A stretch of 64,000 nucleotides of DNA from Actinomadura sp. K4S16 (GTDB taxonomy: Bacteria > Actinomycetota > Actinomycetes > Streptosporangiales > Streptosporangiaceae): contig NZ_BDDE01000013.1 of assembly GCF_008327685.1 (NCBI RefSeq), positions 62,001 to 126,000 of the forward strand. The letters are read 5' to 3'. The notes beneath the pieces are model-generated. The model was not told the DNA's origin, ran no database searches, and saw nothing but the letters and a program-made list of their open reading frames with translations. The translations under genes and the position numbers were made by a program. Of this stretch, positions 1 through 7,042 are shown piece after piece (the stretch's first letter is position 1; every line of letters begins with the position of its first letter).

Positions 1-89
1 CCGCTGGGATCGGTCCAACCGAGGACCACCGTGATCGGTCCTGAAGCTTCGGACAGGCTCGCCAGGTCGACGTTGGCGCCCTTGGACAT
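1..89 (-). CDS. TerD-family protein, N-terminal fragment
   Basis: Only the first 29 codons lie in the window; the gene runs off the left edge. The predicted start reads MSKGANVDLASLSEASGPIT followed by VVLGWTD, which matches the TerD opening of a conserved K-G-x-N segment followed by a beta strand ending in LGW. TerD proteins are cytoplasmic calcium-binding proteins tied to tellurite and stress resistance. The ATG at 87-89 follows a GTGAGGA stretch about 12 nt upstream; an in-frame GTG nine bases further upstream is an alternative. The family call rests on a short N-terminus, so the precise subtype is open. Confidence 0.7.
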   Translation of the reverse strand, partial: MSKGANVDLASLSEASGPITVVLGWTDPS

Positions 90-742
90 CTGCTGCACAG
101 TCCTCACCCCTCGGCTCTCGACGTCTTCGGCGTGAGCGGCCGCCGAAGCGACGACCCTCGATGCAGCGAGAAACCTTCGTGGCCCACGCGCCCGAGAAGT
201 GTCGCTATCAGTGACCGGATGCACGCGTAGCGGCAACCATAGGGAAATTGGGGCGCATCGCAAAATCAGCAGGCCGAACTGGCCACGTACGGCCGGAAGA
301 CCCCGTGGAACCTCGGTCTTCGCTTACGCCCCACAGCTCAATCGGGGCGGCCGCGTCCCTTTACCGGGTGGGCTGCCTGAGGCTGATGGAGCCGTTGGAG
401 TTCGTGTTTTCGACGGCGACCGACCTGCTGGCGTTGCGGGATTCGCGGCCTTAGGCGCGGTCGCCGGATGGGTGTCTCTCCGTCCCGCAGCCAGGCGTTT
501 GGATCGGTTTCTGGGCGTCATCACGCTCGGAATGCCGGTCCAGGGTCGGCGCGCTACAACCTCAATTACGGTCTGCCCGGATGGACATCCATCCGGTTTC
601 TCGCTGTCACTCGGTCGCGGCAATTCTTCCCTGCGGAGCCGGGTGTTTGAATCTTCATCAAGATGTGACGTGTTTCTCAGGGCCACCCGACTTACGATCT
701 TGGTCGGCAGTCGTTTATGCGCGGATCGGGAGGAAGTCGATC
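90..742. other. Intergenic region, no firm gene
   Basis: This 650-base stretch separates the leftward TerD-like gene from the rightward secreted protein gene, so it should carry both promoters. Base composition is less GC-rich than the flanking genes. A 22-codon frame at 386-454 has a GAGG motif just upstream and a plausible reading, but is too short to call. No tRNA, strong terminator or repeat was seen. Confidence 0.4.
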
Positions 743-2020
743 ATGTATCGCACCGGGGGAAGGAGGACCATCCTCAGCGTCCTGGCCGCGGTCGTTCTCG
801 GGCTCTCCGGGCTCGCTGCGCCGGCCGTCGCCGACGCGTCCCCGAGCGCCTGCGGTCCGTGGCTCAAGGCGCTCGATCTCCCGGACGGGAAGGTTCATTC
901 GGGGGCCAAGGCGCAAGGAACCGTGACGGTGAGCTGCAGTTCGCCGGTTCCCCTCGTCGTGGCGATGACGTCCGCGGATCCGTCCTGGGTGACCGTGCCC
1001 GACGAGGTCGTCGTCCCGGCCGGAGCCACGGAAGCGAGCTTCCCCATCCAGACGCACCAGCCGGACTACATCTACGAAGACCTCGGCATCCTCCTCTCGG
1101 CGGAGTTGCGGGACCGGACACTGACCCAGCCGCTGACGCTGCAGCCAGGGCTGAAATTCATCGACTTCGGTGGTGTTTCGTCGATCGTCAGCGGGGATCG
1201 GCCCTCGATCACCGTCGGTTTGAACGGCCCGGCGCCCGCCGGCGGGATGACCATCTCGCTGGAGAGCGACAACCCGGCCCTCGAGGTCCCCGCGAGCGTC
1301 ACCATTCCGCGCGGTGCTCTCGGGATGGGAGTTCCGGCTCCGCTGGTGAAGAGCACGCGCATTCCGGAGGACGCGGACGTCACCGTGACGGCCGGCCTCG
1401 GCGGGCGGAGCATCAGCGGCGTCATCAAGCTTCTCGCGTGGAATTACGATCCCGGCGCCTGGAGCCTCTCCGGGCCGGCCGAGACATACGGCGGGTCCTA
1501 CCCCATGGTCCTCGACCTGCCGAATCCCGTCCCGCACGGCGGCATCAAGGTCACCTTCAGCTCCGACAACCCGAAACTCGACAGTCTCCCTTCGCCGCGA
1601 GAATTCGCGGAGGGAACCACCGGAACGTTTCAGGTGCCGGTGTCGATACCCGCCGACATCGACGGTGACGTCACCATCACGGCGAACATCGAGGGAGTGG
1701 GCGCCCGGAGCCACACCTTCCGCGTCCACCCCGGCCTCATCGGCTTCGACATCGAGCCCATGCTGATCACGGGCGGCCAGCCGTTCGAGGCCACGCTCCG
1801 CCTGGGCACGACCACGAGCGTGCCGATCACGATCCAGCTCGAAAGCAGCGAGCCGATCGTTCAGCTCCCCGCAGAGGTGACCATCCCGGCGGGCCAGTCC
1901 TCGGTCTCCTTCCAGGGCACCACGTCCCAGGTGGACGACTTCGGGTTCGCCACCCTCACAGCCCGACTCCCGTCCGGCATGACATGGCAAACCGACGTCC
2001 TCATCGACCCCGCGTCGTAG
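743..2020 (+). CDS. Secreted modular beta-sandwich protein, unknown function
   Basis: A 425-residue exported protein. The ATG at 743 is chosen because GGGAGGAA lies eight bases upstream and a classical signal peptide follows: basic MYRTGGRRT, a hydrophobic stretch, then a cleavage site near AVADA. The mature part is built from about four or five degenerate modules of 80-90 residues. Each contains a variant of 'S-S-D-N-P-x-L', 'VP...VTIPxG' and a closing 'VTITA' strand, typical of Ig-like or Calx-beta-like sandwich repeats. Two early cysteines (in SACGPW and VSCSS) may form a disulfide. No catalytic motif or anchor is visible. A surface or extracellular structural or adhesive role is possible but only an inference. 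Confidence 0.75.
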   Translation: MYRTGGRRTILSVLAAVVLGLSGLAAPAVADASPSACGPWLKALDLPDGKVHSGAKAQGTVTVSCSSPVPLVVAMTSADPSWVTVPDEVVVPAGATEASFPIQTHQPDYIYEDLGILLSAELRDRTLTQPLTLQPGLKFIDFGGVSSIVSGDRPSITVGLNGPAPAGGMTISLESDNPALEVPASVTIPRGALGMGVPAPLVKSTRIPEDADVTVTAGLGGRSISGVIKLLAWNYDPGAWSLSGPAETYGGSYPMVLDLPNPVPHGGIKVTFSSDNPKLDSLPSPREFAEGTTGTFQVPVSIPADIDGDVTITANIEGVGARSHTFRVHPGLIGFDIEPMLITGGQPFEATLRLGTTTSVPITIQLESSEPIVQLPAEVTIPAGQSSVSFQGTTSQVDDFGFATLTARLPSGMTWQTDVLIDPAS

Positions 2021-2130
2021 CAGCCGCCAAGCCTCTTCCGTACTCGGCCCTGGTACGTCCATGGCGACGTCCCGCCGCGGCCTCATCCCAGGGCGGCTGA
2101 GCGGGCGGCCGTCGCTACCATCGGTCGATC

Positions 2131-2673
2131 ATGGGGCGGATATCGACTTCGCGGGGAGTGCGGCTACTGGGCTTGGCGGCCGTCGCCGCGGCAGGTGCGC
2201 TGCTGGCACTCGGGTGGGGGCGCAGAAGCCTGGTGGTGGTCACCGTGCACGGGACCAGCATGATGCCCACAATGCGGGACGGCGACCGCGTGCTGGTCAG
2301 GCGGCGTCCTCTACGGCAGGTCAAGCGCGGGGACGTCGTCGTGCTCGAACCTCCCCTGGACGGGCCCTACCTGCCCGGCCCCGCGGGTCCCGACGGACGG
2401 ATCTGGAACGTCAAGCGCGTCGCCGCCCTCCCCGGTGACGAACTGCCGGCCGGCATACCCGGCGCCTCGGGCCTCGCCGGGGAGCGGGGCACGGTGCCGC
2501 CGGGGGCGCTCGCGGTCCTCGGCGACAACCCCGACAGCATCGACTCCCGCCACCGGGGCCTGTTCTCGGGCGACCGGCTACTGGGCGTCGTGGTGCGCCG
2601 CCTGAGCGTCACACCGGACCCGAGTCAACGGCCGGGCGGGTGGCAGATGCCGACAAGATCCTTCAGATCTTGA
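2131..2673 (+). CDS. S26-family type I signal peptidase
   Basis: A 180-residue membrane serine protease. Residues 9-28 form an N-terminal transmembrane anchor. The catalytic serine lies in HGTSMMPTMRDGD (Ser43), the general-base lysine in WNVKRVAALPGD (Lys95), and the conserved box near the end reads GDNPDSIDSRHRGLF. This is the SipS/LepB catalytic layout in a short form without the large extra domain. Type I signal peptidases cut after A-x-A on the outer membrane face. The gene lies 161 bases upstream of a small cysteine-rich peptide gene on the same strand. That peptide has an A-R-A junction, so this is the obvious candidate leader peptidase. The ribosome site is weak. TACCAT at 2116-2121 lies close to the ATG, so a near-leaderless transcript is possible. 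Confidence 0.88.
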   Translation: MGRISTSRGVRLLGLAAVAAAGALLALGWGRRSLVVVTVHGTSMMPTMRDGDRVLVRRRPLRQVKRGDVVVLEPPLDGPYLPGPAGPDGRIWNVKRVAALPGDELPAGIPGASGLAGERGTVPPGALAVLGDNPDSIDSRHRGLFSGDRLLGVVVRRLSVTPDPSQRPGGWQMPTRSFRS

Positions 2674-2714
2674 TCGGAGAGTGCACAAGGCGGCATCGCC
2701 GGCCGGCCGCCCCC

Positions 2715-2743
2715 TTGCCGTAAATGATCAACGTCATTAGCTT
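2715..2743 (+). promoter_or_regulatory. Candidate promoter with internal dyad for the peptide operon
   Basis: TTGCCG at 2715-2720 and TAGCTT at 2738-2743 are separated by 17 bases, a good actinobacterial sigma-70 fit. The spacer holds a dyad, AATGA (2723-2727) and TCATT (2734-2738), positioned like an operator. It lies 90 bases upstream of the 47-residue peptide gene. This is inferred from pattern only. Confidence 0.4.
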
Positions 2744-2834
2744 CGGCACCGGCGGGCGTGATCATCTTGGCGCGACGCGCCGCCGCTCGGAACCCCGGGC
2801 CGGAACGATCCGGCCCCGACTTGAGGAGTCCCTC

Positions 2835-2978
2835 ATGATCCGTGCACTCAACCGCCTGGGCGACCGGATGCTCGGCCGGGTCCTGCCGAACACGACCGCC
2901 CGCGCCGAGCCCTGCTGGTGGACGTCGACCGGCGTCCGCTGCTGCATCTACGCCGGCAAGACCTACTGCGGCATCTGA
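2835..2978 (+). CDS. Small four-cysteine precursor peptide (putative exported, disulfide-rich)
   Basis: A 47-residue peptide. The ATG at 2835 follows GAGGAG with good spacing. The first 24 residues are basic and amphipathic (MIRALNRLGDRMLGRVLPN then TTARA) without the hydrophobic core of a Sec signal, so they look like a leader for a dedicated exporter. A-R-A at residues 22-24 fits the -3/-1 rule of a type I signal peptidase. The predicted 23-residue core starts EPCWW, contains VRCCIYAGK and ends TYCGI, with Cys27, Cys36, Cys37 and Cys45. Downstream on the same strand are a MauE-like membrane protein, a TlpA/MauD-like thioredoxin and an ABC exporter, and an S26 peptidase is upstream. The context suggests a secreted two-disulfide peptide such as a bacteriocin or signal. 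I do not recognise the family. Confidence 0.75.
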   Translation: MIRALNRLGDRMLGRVLPNTTARAEPCWWTSTGVRCCIYAGKTYCGI

Positions 2979-2996
2979 CACCCGCCGCCGCTCGCC

Positions 2997-3530
2997 TTGC
3001 AGTACGTCACGCTGACCGCGCGCTGCGCCCTGGGGCTGATCTTCCTGGTCGCGGTGATCGGCAAGGTCCGCGGCCGGGACGCCTTCCGGGAGTTCCGGCT
3101 GTCGGTGCCCGGCCTCGCGCCCGGCCTGCCTCCCACGGCGACGTCCGCCGCCGTGGTGGCCACGGAGTCCGCCGCTGTCATACTGCTGGCCGTCCCGCGG
3201 ACGGCGCCGGCCGGCCTCGCGCTGGCCGGCGCCGTCCTGCTCGCGTTCGCCACGGCGATCCACCTGGCGGTCCGCGACGGCCGGACCGCCGCCTGCCGCT
3301 GCTTCGGCGCACGCCCGTCCCCCGCCGGACGCGTGCACGTCGCGCGCAACCTCGCCCTCACCGCGTTCGCCTGGGGCGGCCTGGCCTCGCACCTCGCGGC
3401 CCCCGGGCCGGTGCACCCCGCCGGCGCCGTCATCGCGATGGCGGGCGCGGGCGTCCTGACCCTGGTGTTCGTCTTCTTCGACGAACTCGCCGACCTGCTG
3501 CTCGCGCCGTCCGCACGCTCTACGCAGTGA
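2997..3530 (+). CDS. MauE/DoxX-family redox-associated membrane protein
   Basis: A 177-residue protein with four predicted membrane helices (about residues 8-24, 47-66, 70-92 and 142-162). It carries a cytoplasm-edge C-R-C-F-G motif (Cys100, Cys102), the hallmark of MauE-type relatives of DoxX. MauE works with the thioredoxin-like MauD in forming the disulfides of methylamine dehydrogenase. Here a MauD-like gene follows directly, so a thiol electron relay across the membrane for the upstream cysteine-rich peptide is likely. The start is a TTG only 18 bases after the peptide stop codon and in the same frame. There is no clear ribosome site, which suggests translational coupling. No ATG or GTG gives a better start. 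Confidence 0.8.
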   Translation: MQYVTLTARCALGLIFLVAVIGKVRGRDAFREFRLSVPGLAPGLPPTATSAAVVATESAAVILLAVPRTAPAGLALAGAVLLAFATAIHLAVRDGRTAACRCFGARPSPAGRVHVARNLALTAFAWGGLASHLAAPGPVHPAGAVIAMAGAGVLTLVFVFFDELADLLLAPSARSTQ

Positions 3531-3561
3531 CGCGTCCCGGCACCATCATGAGGGAGCACCG

Positions 3562-4089
3562 TTGCCCTACCTCGCCGCGGGAGTCGTCTTCGTCGGCGCC
3601 CTCTGCGCGTTCGACCTGGTCCTGACGCTGGCCGTCGTCCGCCGCCTGCGCGAGCACGCGGCCCTGCTGGACGGCGGGCGGGCACAGGTCCCGTTCACGC
3701 CCCCGGGCACCTCGCTGCCCGAGTTCAGCGCGCCCGGCCTCGACGGCACCGCCGTGACCCGCGCCTTCTTCACCGAGCCGACGATCGTCGGCCTGTTCTC
3801 CACCACCTGCGCCGCATGCCGCGAACGGCTGCCCGAGTTCACCGAACGGGTCCGGGGCCTGGACGCCCGGCGCGTGCTGGCGGTGATCGAGGGCGAGCGG
3901 GACGACGCCGAGCCCTTCACCGCCGCGCTCACACCGGTCGCCACCGTGGTCGTCGAGCCGGTGAAGGGGCCTGTGAACACGGCGTTCGGGCACCCGGCGT
4001 CCCCCAGTTTCTACGTCGTCGGGCAGGACGCCGTGGTGACGTCCTCGACCCTCACGCCTGCCGGGCTGTCGCTGCCGGCCCGCACGTGA
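3562..4089 (+). CDS. Membrane-anchored TlpA/MauD-like thioredoxin
   Basis: A 175-residue protein with an N-terminal membrane anchor (residues 4-28), a linker, and a thioredoxin fold whose active site is C-A-A-C (Cys83, Cys86) in LFSTTCAACRERLPEF. The later S-P-S-F-Y segment supplies the cis-proline side of the fold. Anchor plus extracytoplasmic thioredoxin is the MauD/ResA layout and pairs naturally with the MauE-like protein upstream. It is likely to oxidise or isomerise disulfides of the cluster's four-cysteine peptide. The start is TTG at 3562, preceded by AGGGAG seven bases upstream; a nearby ATG at 3548 is out of frame. The stop codon overlaps the GTG of the ABC transporter, so the two are coupled. 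Confidence 0.82.
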   Translation: MPYLAAGVVFVGALCAFDLVLTLAVVRRLREHAALLDGGRAQVPFTPPGTSLPEFSAPGLDGTAVTRAFFTEPTIVGLFSTTCAACRERLPEFTERVRGLDARRVLAVIEGERDDAEPFTAALTPVATVVVEPVKGPVNTAFGHPASPSFYVVGQDAVVTSSTLTPAGLSLPART

Positions 4090-5912
4090 GCCGACCCGGG
4101 GCGCGCACCGCGGTCGTCGCCGCCCTGGCATGGCGCGCCCACCGGACCGCGACGGCCGCGTCGGTGGTCCTCGCCGTGCTCACCGGGCTGGCGCCGGTCG
4201 CGACCGCGTGGCTGACGAAACTCGTCCTGGACGCACTCGCCGGTGGCGGAGACCGGAGCGTCCTGCCGGGCCTCGCCGCAGGGCTGGCCGCCTGCGGACT
4301 GTGCGTCATCGTGCTGCCGCACGCGTCCACCTATGCCCAGGCCCAGCTGCGCCGCGCCGTGCGCGCCCTCGTCGTCGAGCGCCTGTTCGGCGCGGTCAAC
4401 GCCCATACGGGCCTGCGCCGCCTTGAGAACCCGGCGTTCCAGGACACGCTGCGGCTGGCGCACGAGTCCAGCCAGACCGCGCCGGACCGGCTGATCCTCG
4501 GGACGCTGGCCATCGGCCAGGCGGCCATCACCATGTCCGGATTCGTCGGCACGCTGCTGGTGATCAACCCGCTGCTGGTCCTGGTGATCTTCCTGGCGGC
4601 GCTGCCGTCGGTCTGGATCCAGCTCGGCCTGAGCCGGGAACGGGCCCGGACGATGTGGAGCATCAGCCCCGGGAAGCGCCGCGAAGTCTTCTACGGGGAA
4701 CTGCTGACCAGGCCGGAGGCGGCCAAGGAGGTGCGCCTGTTCGGGCTCGGCGGGCACTTCCGTTCCCGGATGCTCGACGAGGTCCGCTCGACCGGCGACG
4801 CCGAGCGGCGGATCGACCTGAAGACGCTCCGCAGTCAGGGGCTGCTGGCACTGGTGGGCAGCGCCGTCGCGGGCGGGGGCCTGGTATGGGCCGTGCTGGC
4901 GGCCGCATCCGGCGCCCTCACCGCGGGCGACGTGACGATGTTCATCGCGGCGGTCGCCGGAGTCCAGGCCGCGTTGACGTCGATCGTCGACCGGTGGGCG
5001 GACGCGCACAACGCACTCCTGCTGTTCGGCCACTTCACCGCGATCGTGGACGCCGAACCCGACCCGCCTCCACCTCCCCGCCCTCGCCCCGTCCCACCCC
5101 TGCGGCAGGGGATCGAATTGCGGGACGTATGGTTCCGCTACAGCGAAGCGCATCCCTGGATCCTTCGCGGCGTCGATCTGCACATCCCGTTCGGCCAGAG
5201 CGTCGCCCTGGTCGGAGTGAACGGGGCGGGCAAGAGCACGCTGGTCAAGCTCCTGTGCCGCCTGTACGACCCGGACAAGGGCGCCGTCCTCTGGGACGGC
5301 GCGGACCTGCGCGACCTCGACCCCGAGGAACTCCGCGAACGCATCGGCGCGGTATTCCAGGACTTCATGGAGTACGACCTGACCGCGTCCGACAACATCA
5401 TGCTGGGCGACCTGAGCAGCACCGGCGAAAAGATCGTGGACGCCGCCCGGCGCGCCGGGGTCCACGAGGCGCTCGAGGCGCTGCCGCACGGCTACGACAC
5501 CATGCTCAGCAAGATCTTCGGCAGCGACGGAACCGGCGTCGCCCTGTCCGGCGGCCAGTGGCAGCGCCTCGCCCTCGCCCGCGCGCTCCTGCGCCAGGAC
5601 CGCGACCTCCTCCTACTGGACGAGCCGAGCTCCGGTCTGGACGCGGACGCGGAGCAGGCCGTCCACGCGTCCCTCCGCCGCCACCGCCACGGCCGCACCA
5701 GCGTCCTCATCTCCCACCGCCTGGGCGCGGTACGCGACGCCGACCTCATCGTCGTCCTCTCCGAAGGCAAGATCATCGAGCGCGGTCCGCACGACGCCCT
5801 GATGAACCTGAACGGCGAATACGCCCGCCTCTTCACCCTCCAATCCAGCGCCTACTCACCTTCCCGGGAAGGTCGGCACGCAGGTAGGGCCCCTTCTGGC
5901 GGACTTGGCTGA
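4086..5912 (+). CDS. ABC exporter, fused membrane and ATPase domains
   Basis: A 608-residue half-transporter of the type I exporter fold. Six predicted membrane helices occupy about residues 10-320. The nucleotide-binding domain follows, with Walker A GVNGAGKS (377-384), Q-loop in AVFQDFMEYD, signature LSGGQ (487-491), Walker B ending DLLLLDEP (D512, E513) and H-loop in SHRLG. There is no N-terminal C39 peptidase domain, so leader removal would need a separate protease; an S26 peptidase is encoded 1.4 kb upstream. The GTG at 4086 overlaps the preceding stop codon (GTGA). The reading frame stays open to 3816, but that part overlaps the thioredoxin gene and reads as non-coding. It is the likely exporter of the cluster's cysteine-rich peptide. 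Confidence 0.88.
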   Translation: MSRPGARTAVVAALAWRAHRTATAASVVLAVLTGLAPVATAWLTKLVLDALAGGGDRSVLPGLAAGLAACGLCVIVLPHASTYAQAQLRRAVRALVVERLFGAVNAHTGLRRLENPAFQDTLRLAHESSQTAPDRLILGTLAIGQAAITMSGFVGTLLVINPLLVLVIFLAALPSVWIQLGLSRERARTMWSISPGKRREVFYGELLTRPEAAKEVRLFGLGGHFRSRMLDEVRSTGDAERRIDLKTLRSQGLLALVGSAVAGGGLVWAVLAAASGALTAGDVTMFIAAVAGVQAALTSIVDRWADAHNALLLFGHFTAIVDAEPDPPPPPRPRPVPPLRQGIELRDVWFRYSEAHPWILRGVDLHIPFGQSVALVGVNGAGKSTLVKLLCRLYDPDKGAVLWDGADLRDLDPEELRERIGAVFQDFMEYDLTASDNIMLGDLSSTGEKIVDAARRAGVHEALEALPHGYDTMLSKIFGSDGTGVALSGGQWQRLALARALLRQDRDLLLLDEPSSGLDADAEQAVHASLRRHRHGRTSVLISHRLGAVRDADLIVVLSEGKIIERGPHDALMNLNGEYARLFTLQSSAYSPSREGRHAGRAPSGGLG

Positions 5913-5950
5913 CATGGTGGTGCCCCGGCCTGCCAGAAACCCAGAAGGGG
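5890..5950 (+). promoter_or_regulatory. RBS-sequestering dyad with a competing partner
   Basis: CCCCTTCTGG (5890-5899) is the exact complement of CCAGAAGGGG (5941-5950), which contains the ribosome site of the next gene. A second partial partner, GCCAGAA (5932-5938), can pair with TTCTGGC (5894-5900). The two hairpins exclude each other, one hiding and one freeing the ribosome site. The left arm lies in the last codons of the ABC gene. Confidence 0.4.
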
Positions 5951-5955
5951 TGATC

Positions 5956-6309
5956 GTGGACGGCGTCGGGGAGCAGCCGAGCACGCCGAGCAGGAACCGG
6001 CCGGCGAAGGCGAGCCTGTTCTTCGCCGGCTCCGGCCTGGCGGCACTGGCGAACTTCGCCACCGGCATCGCCTGGATCAATCCCATGATCTTCGTTGCCC
6101 TGGCGATGCTGTGCGCACTTGCGGCGATCGCCTTCGGGCACGTCGGCCGCCTCCGCGGCCGCCGTCTCGACGGGGACGGGCGCGGAACGGCGCTGCTCGG
6201 GATCCTGCTGGGCTGGCTGCTGATCTTCGTCTGTGTCCTGGCGGTCATCGCGGTGCTGGGACTCATCGCCGGCCTGGCCGTCCTCGTGGACTCTCTCGAC
6301 TCCGAGTAG
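5956..6309 (+). CDS. Small DUF4190-like membrane protein
   Basis: A 117-residue protein with three hydrophobic segments (about residues 22-38, 42-60 and 77-110) and a basic loop GRLRGRRLDGDGRG between the last two. The helix pair plus glycine-rich loop resembles actinobacterial DUF4190 proteins of unknown function. GTG at 5956 is chosen because AGAAGGGG lies five bases upstream; an in-frame GTG at 5950 and ATG at 5905 are less well placed. It follows the ABC exporter on the same strand by 43 bases and may be read through from it. A link to peptide export or immunity is possible because small membrane proteins often fill that role, but nothing in the sequence shows it. Confidence 0.65.
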   Translation: MDGVGEQPSTPSRNRPAKASLFFAGSGLAALANFATGIAWINPMIFVALAMLCALAAIAFGHVGRLRGRRLDGDGRGTALLGILLGWLLIFVCVLAVIAVLGLIAGLAVLVDSLDSE

Positions 6310-6451
6310 AGCCAGGCGCTTCCGCCATCGGCCCAGGTCACGATCGCGCAAGCTCCTCGGGCGTCAGGCGACCGCTCCGCCCTCAGGGGTCCCATGAAGA
6401 TGATCGGGGCGTCGGCCAACAACAGGGTGACCGCGGCCCGAAAGGAAGTCG

Positions 6452-7042
6452 ATGAAAGCTCCTCCGGAGGCAGGACCCGTGCCGGACGACGCCGAGCTCG
6501 TGGCATCGTCCGTGCGCGAGCCCGAACGCTTCGCTCTGCTGTACGACCGCTACTTCGATGACATCCACCGCTACCTCGCCGCGCGACTCGGCCGGGAGAA
6601 CGCCGACGACCTCGCCGCCGAGACGTTCCTCATCGCCTTCCGCCGCAGGACGGACTTCGACGCCTCGCGCGGCGGCGCCCTCCGTCCCTGGCTGTACGGG
6701 ATCGCCACCAATCTGGTGTCCCAGCACAAGCGCACCGAGCAGCGCCGGCTCAAGGCGCTCGGCAGGGTGAAGGCCGATTACGCCACCGACGGCCATGAGG
6801 AGCACGTGGCCTCACGCGTCACGGCCGAAGCCCTCCGGCCGGATCTGGTGCGGGCGATGCGGGACCTCGCGCCAGGCGACCGGGACGTGGTGTTCCTGTC
6901 GGTCCTGGGCGGGCTCGGCTACGACGACATCGCCCAAGCCCTCGGCATCCCCAGCGGCACCGTGGGCTCCCGCCTCAACCGTGCCCGAAAGCGGCTTCGA
7001 CGCGCTCTGGGCAGCGGAATCAACTCGACGGAGGAGGACTGA
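6452..7042 (+). CDS. ECF-type RNA polymerase sigma factor
   Basis: A 196-residue sigma-70 family protein of the ECF group. Sigma region 2 covers roughly residues 20-95, with LLYDRYFDDIHRYLAARLG, then ENADDLAAETFLIAFRR and PWLYGIATN. Region 4 covers about 130-190, with DRDVVFLSVLGGLGYDDIAQ and the helix-turn-helix GIPSGTVGSRLNRARKRLR. The ATG follows AAAGGAAG at good spacing. Its stop codon overlaps by one base the start of a membrane-anchored protein, a common sigma/anti-sigma-like coupling. There is no zinc-binding anti-sigma motif in the partner, so how the sigma factor is controlled is unclear. Confidence 0.9.
   Translation: MKAPPEAGPVPDDAELVASSVREPERFALLYDRYFDDIHRYLAARLGRENADDLAAETFLIAFRRRTDFDASRGGALRPWLYGIATNLVSQHKRTEQRRLKALGRVKADYATDGHEEHVASRVTAEALRPDLVRAMRDLAPGDRDVVFLSVLGGLGYDDIAQALGIPSGTVGSRLNRARKRLRRALGSGINSTEED

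Noticed and set aside
692..2086. Long open frames opposite the secreted protein gene
   Set aside because: Antisense frames are open only because of strong third-position GC bias; they have arginine-rich, featureless translations and no ribosome sites.
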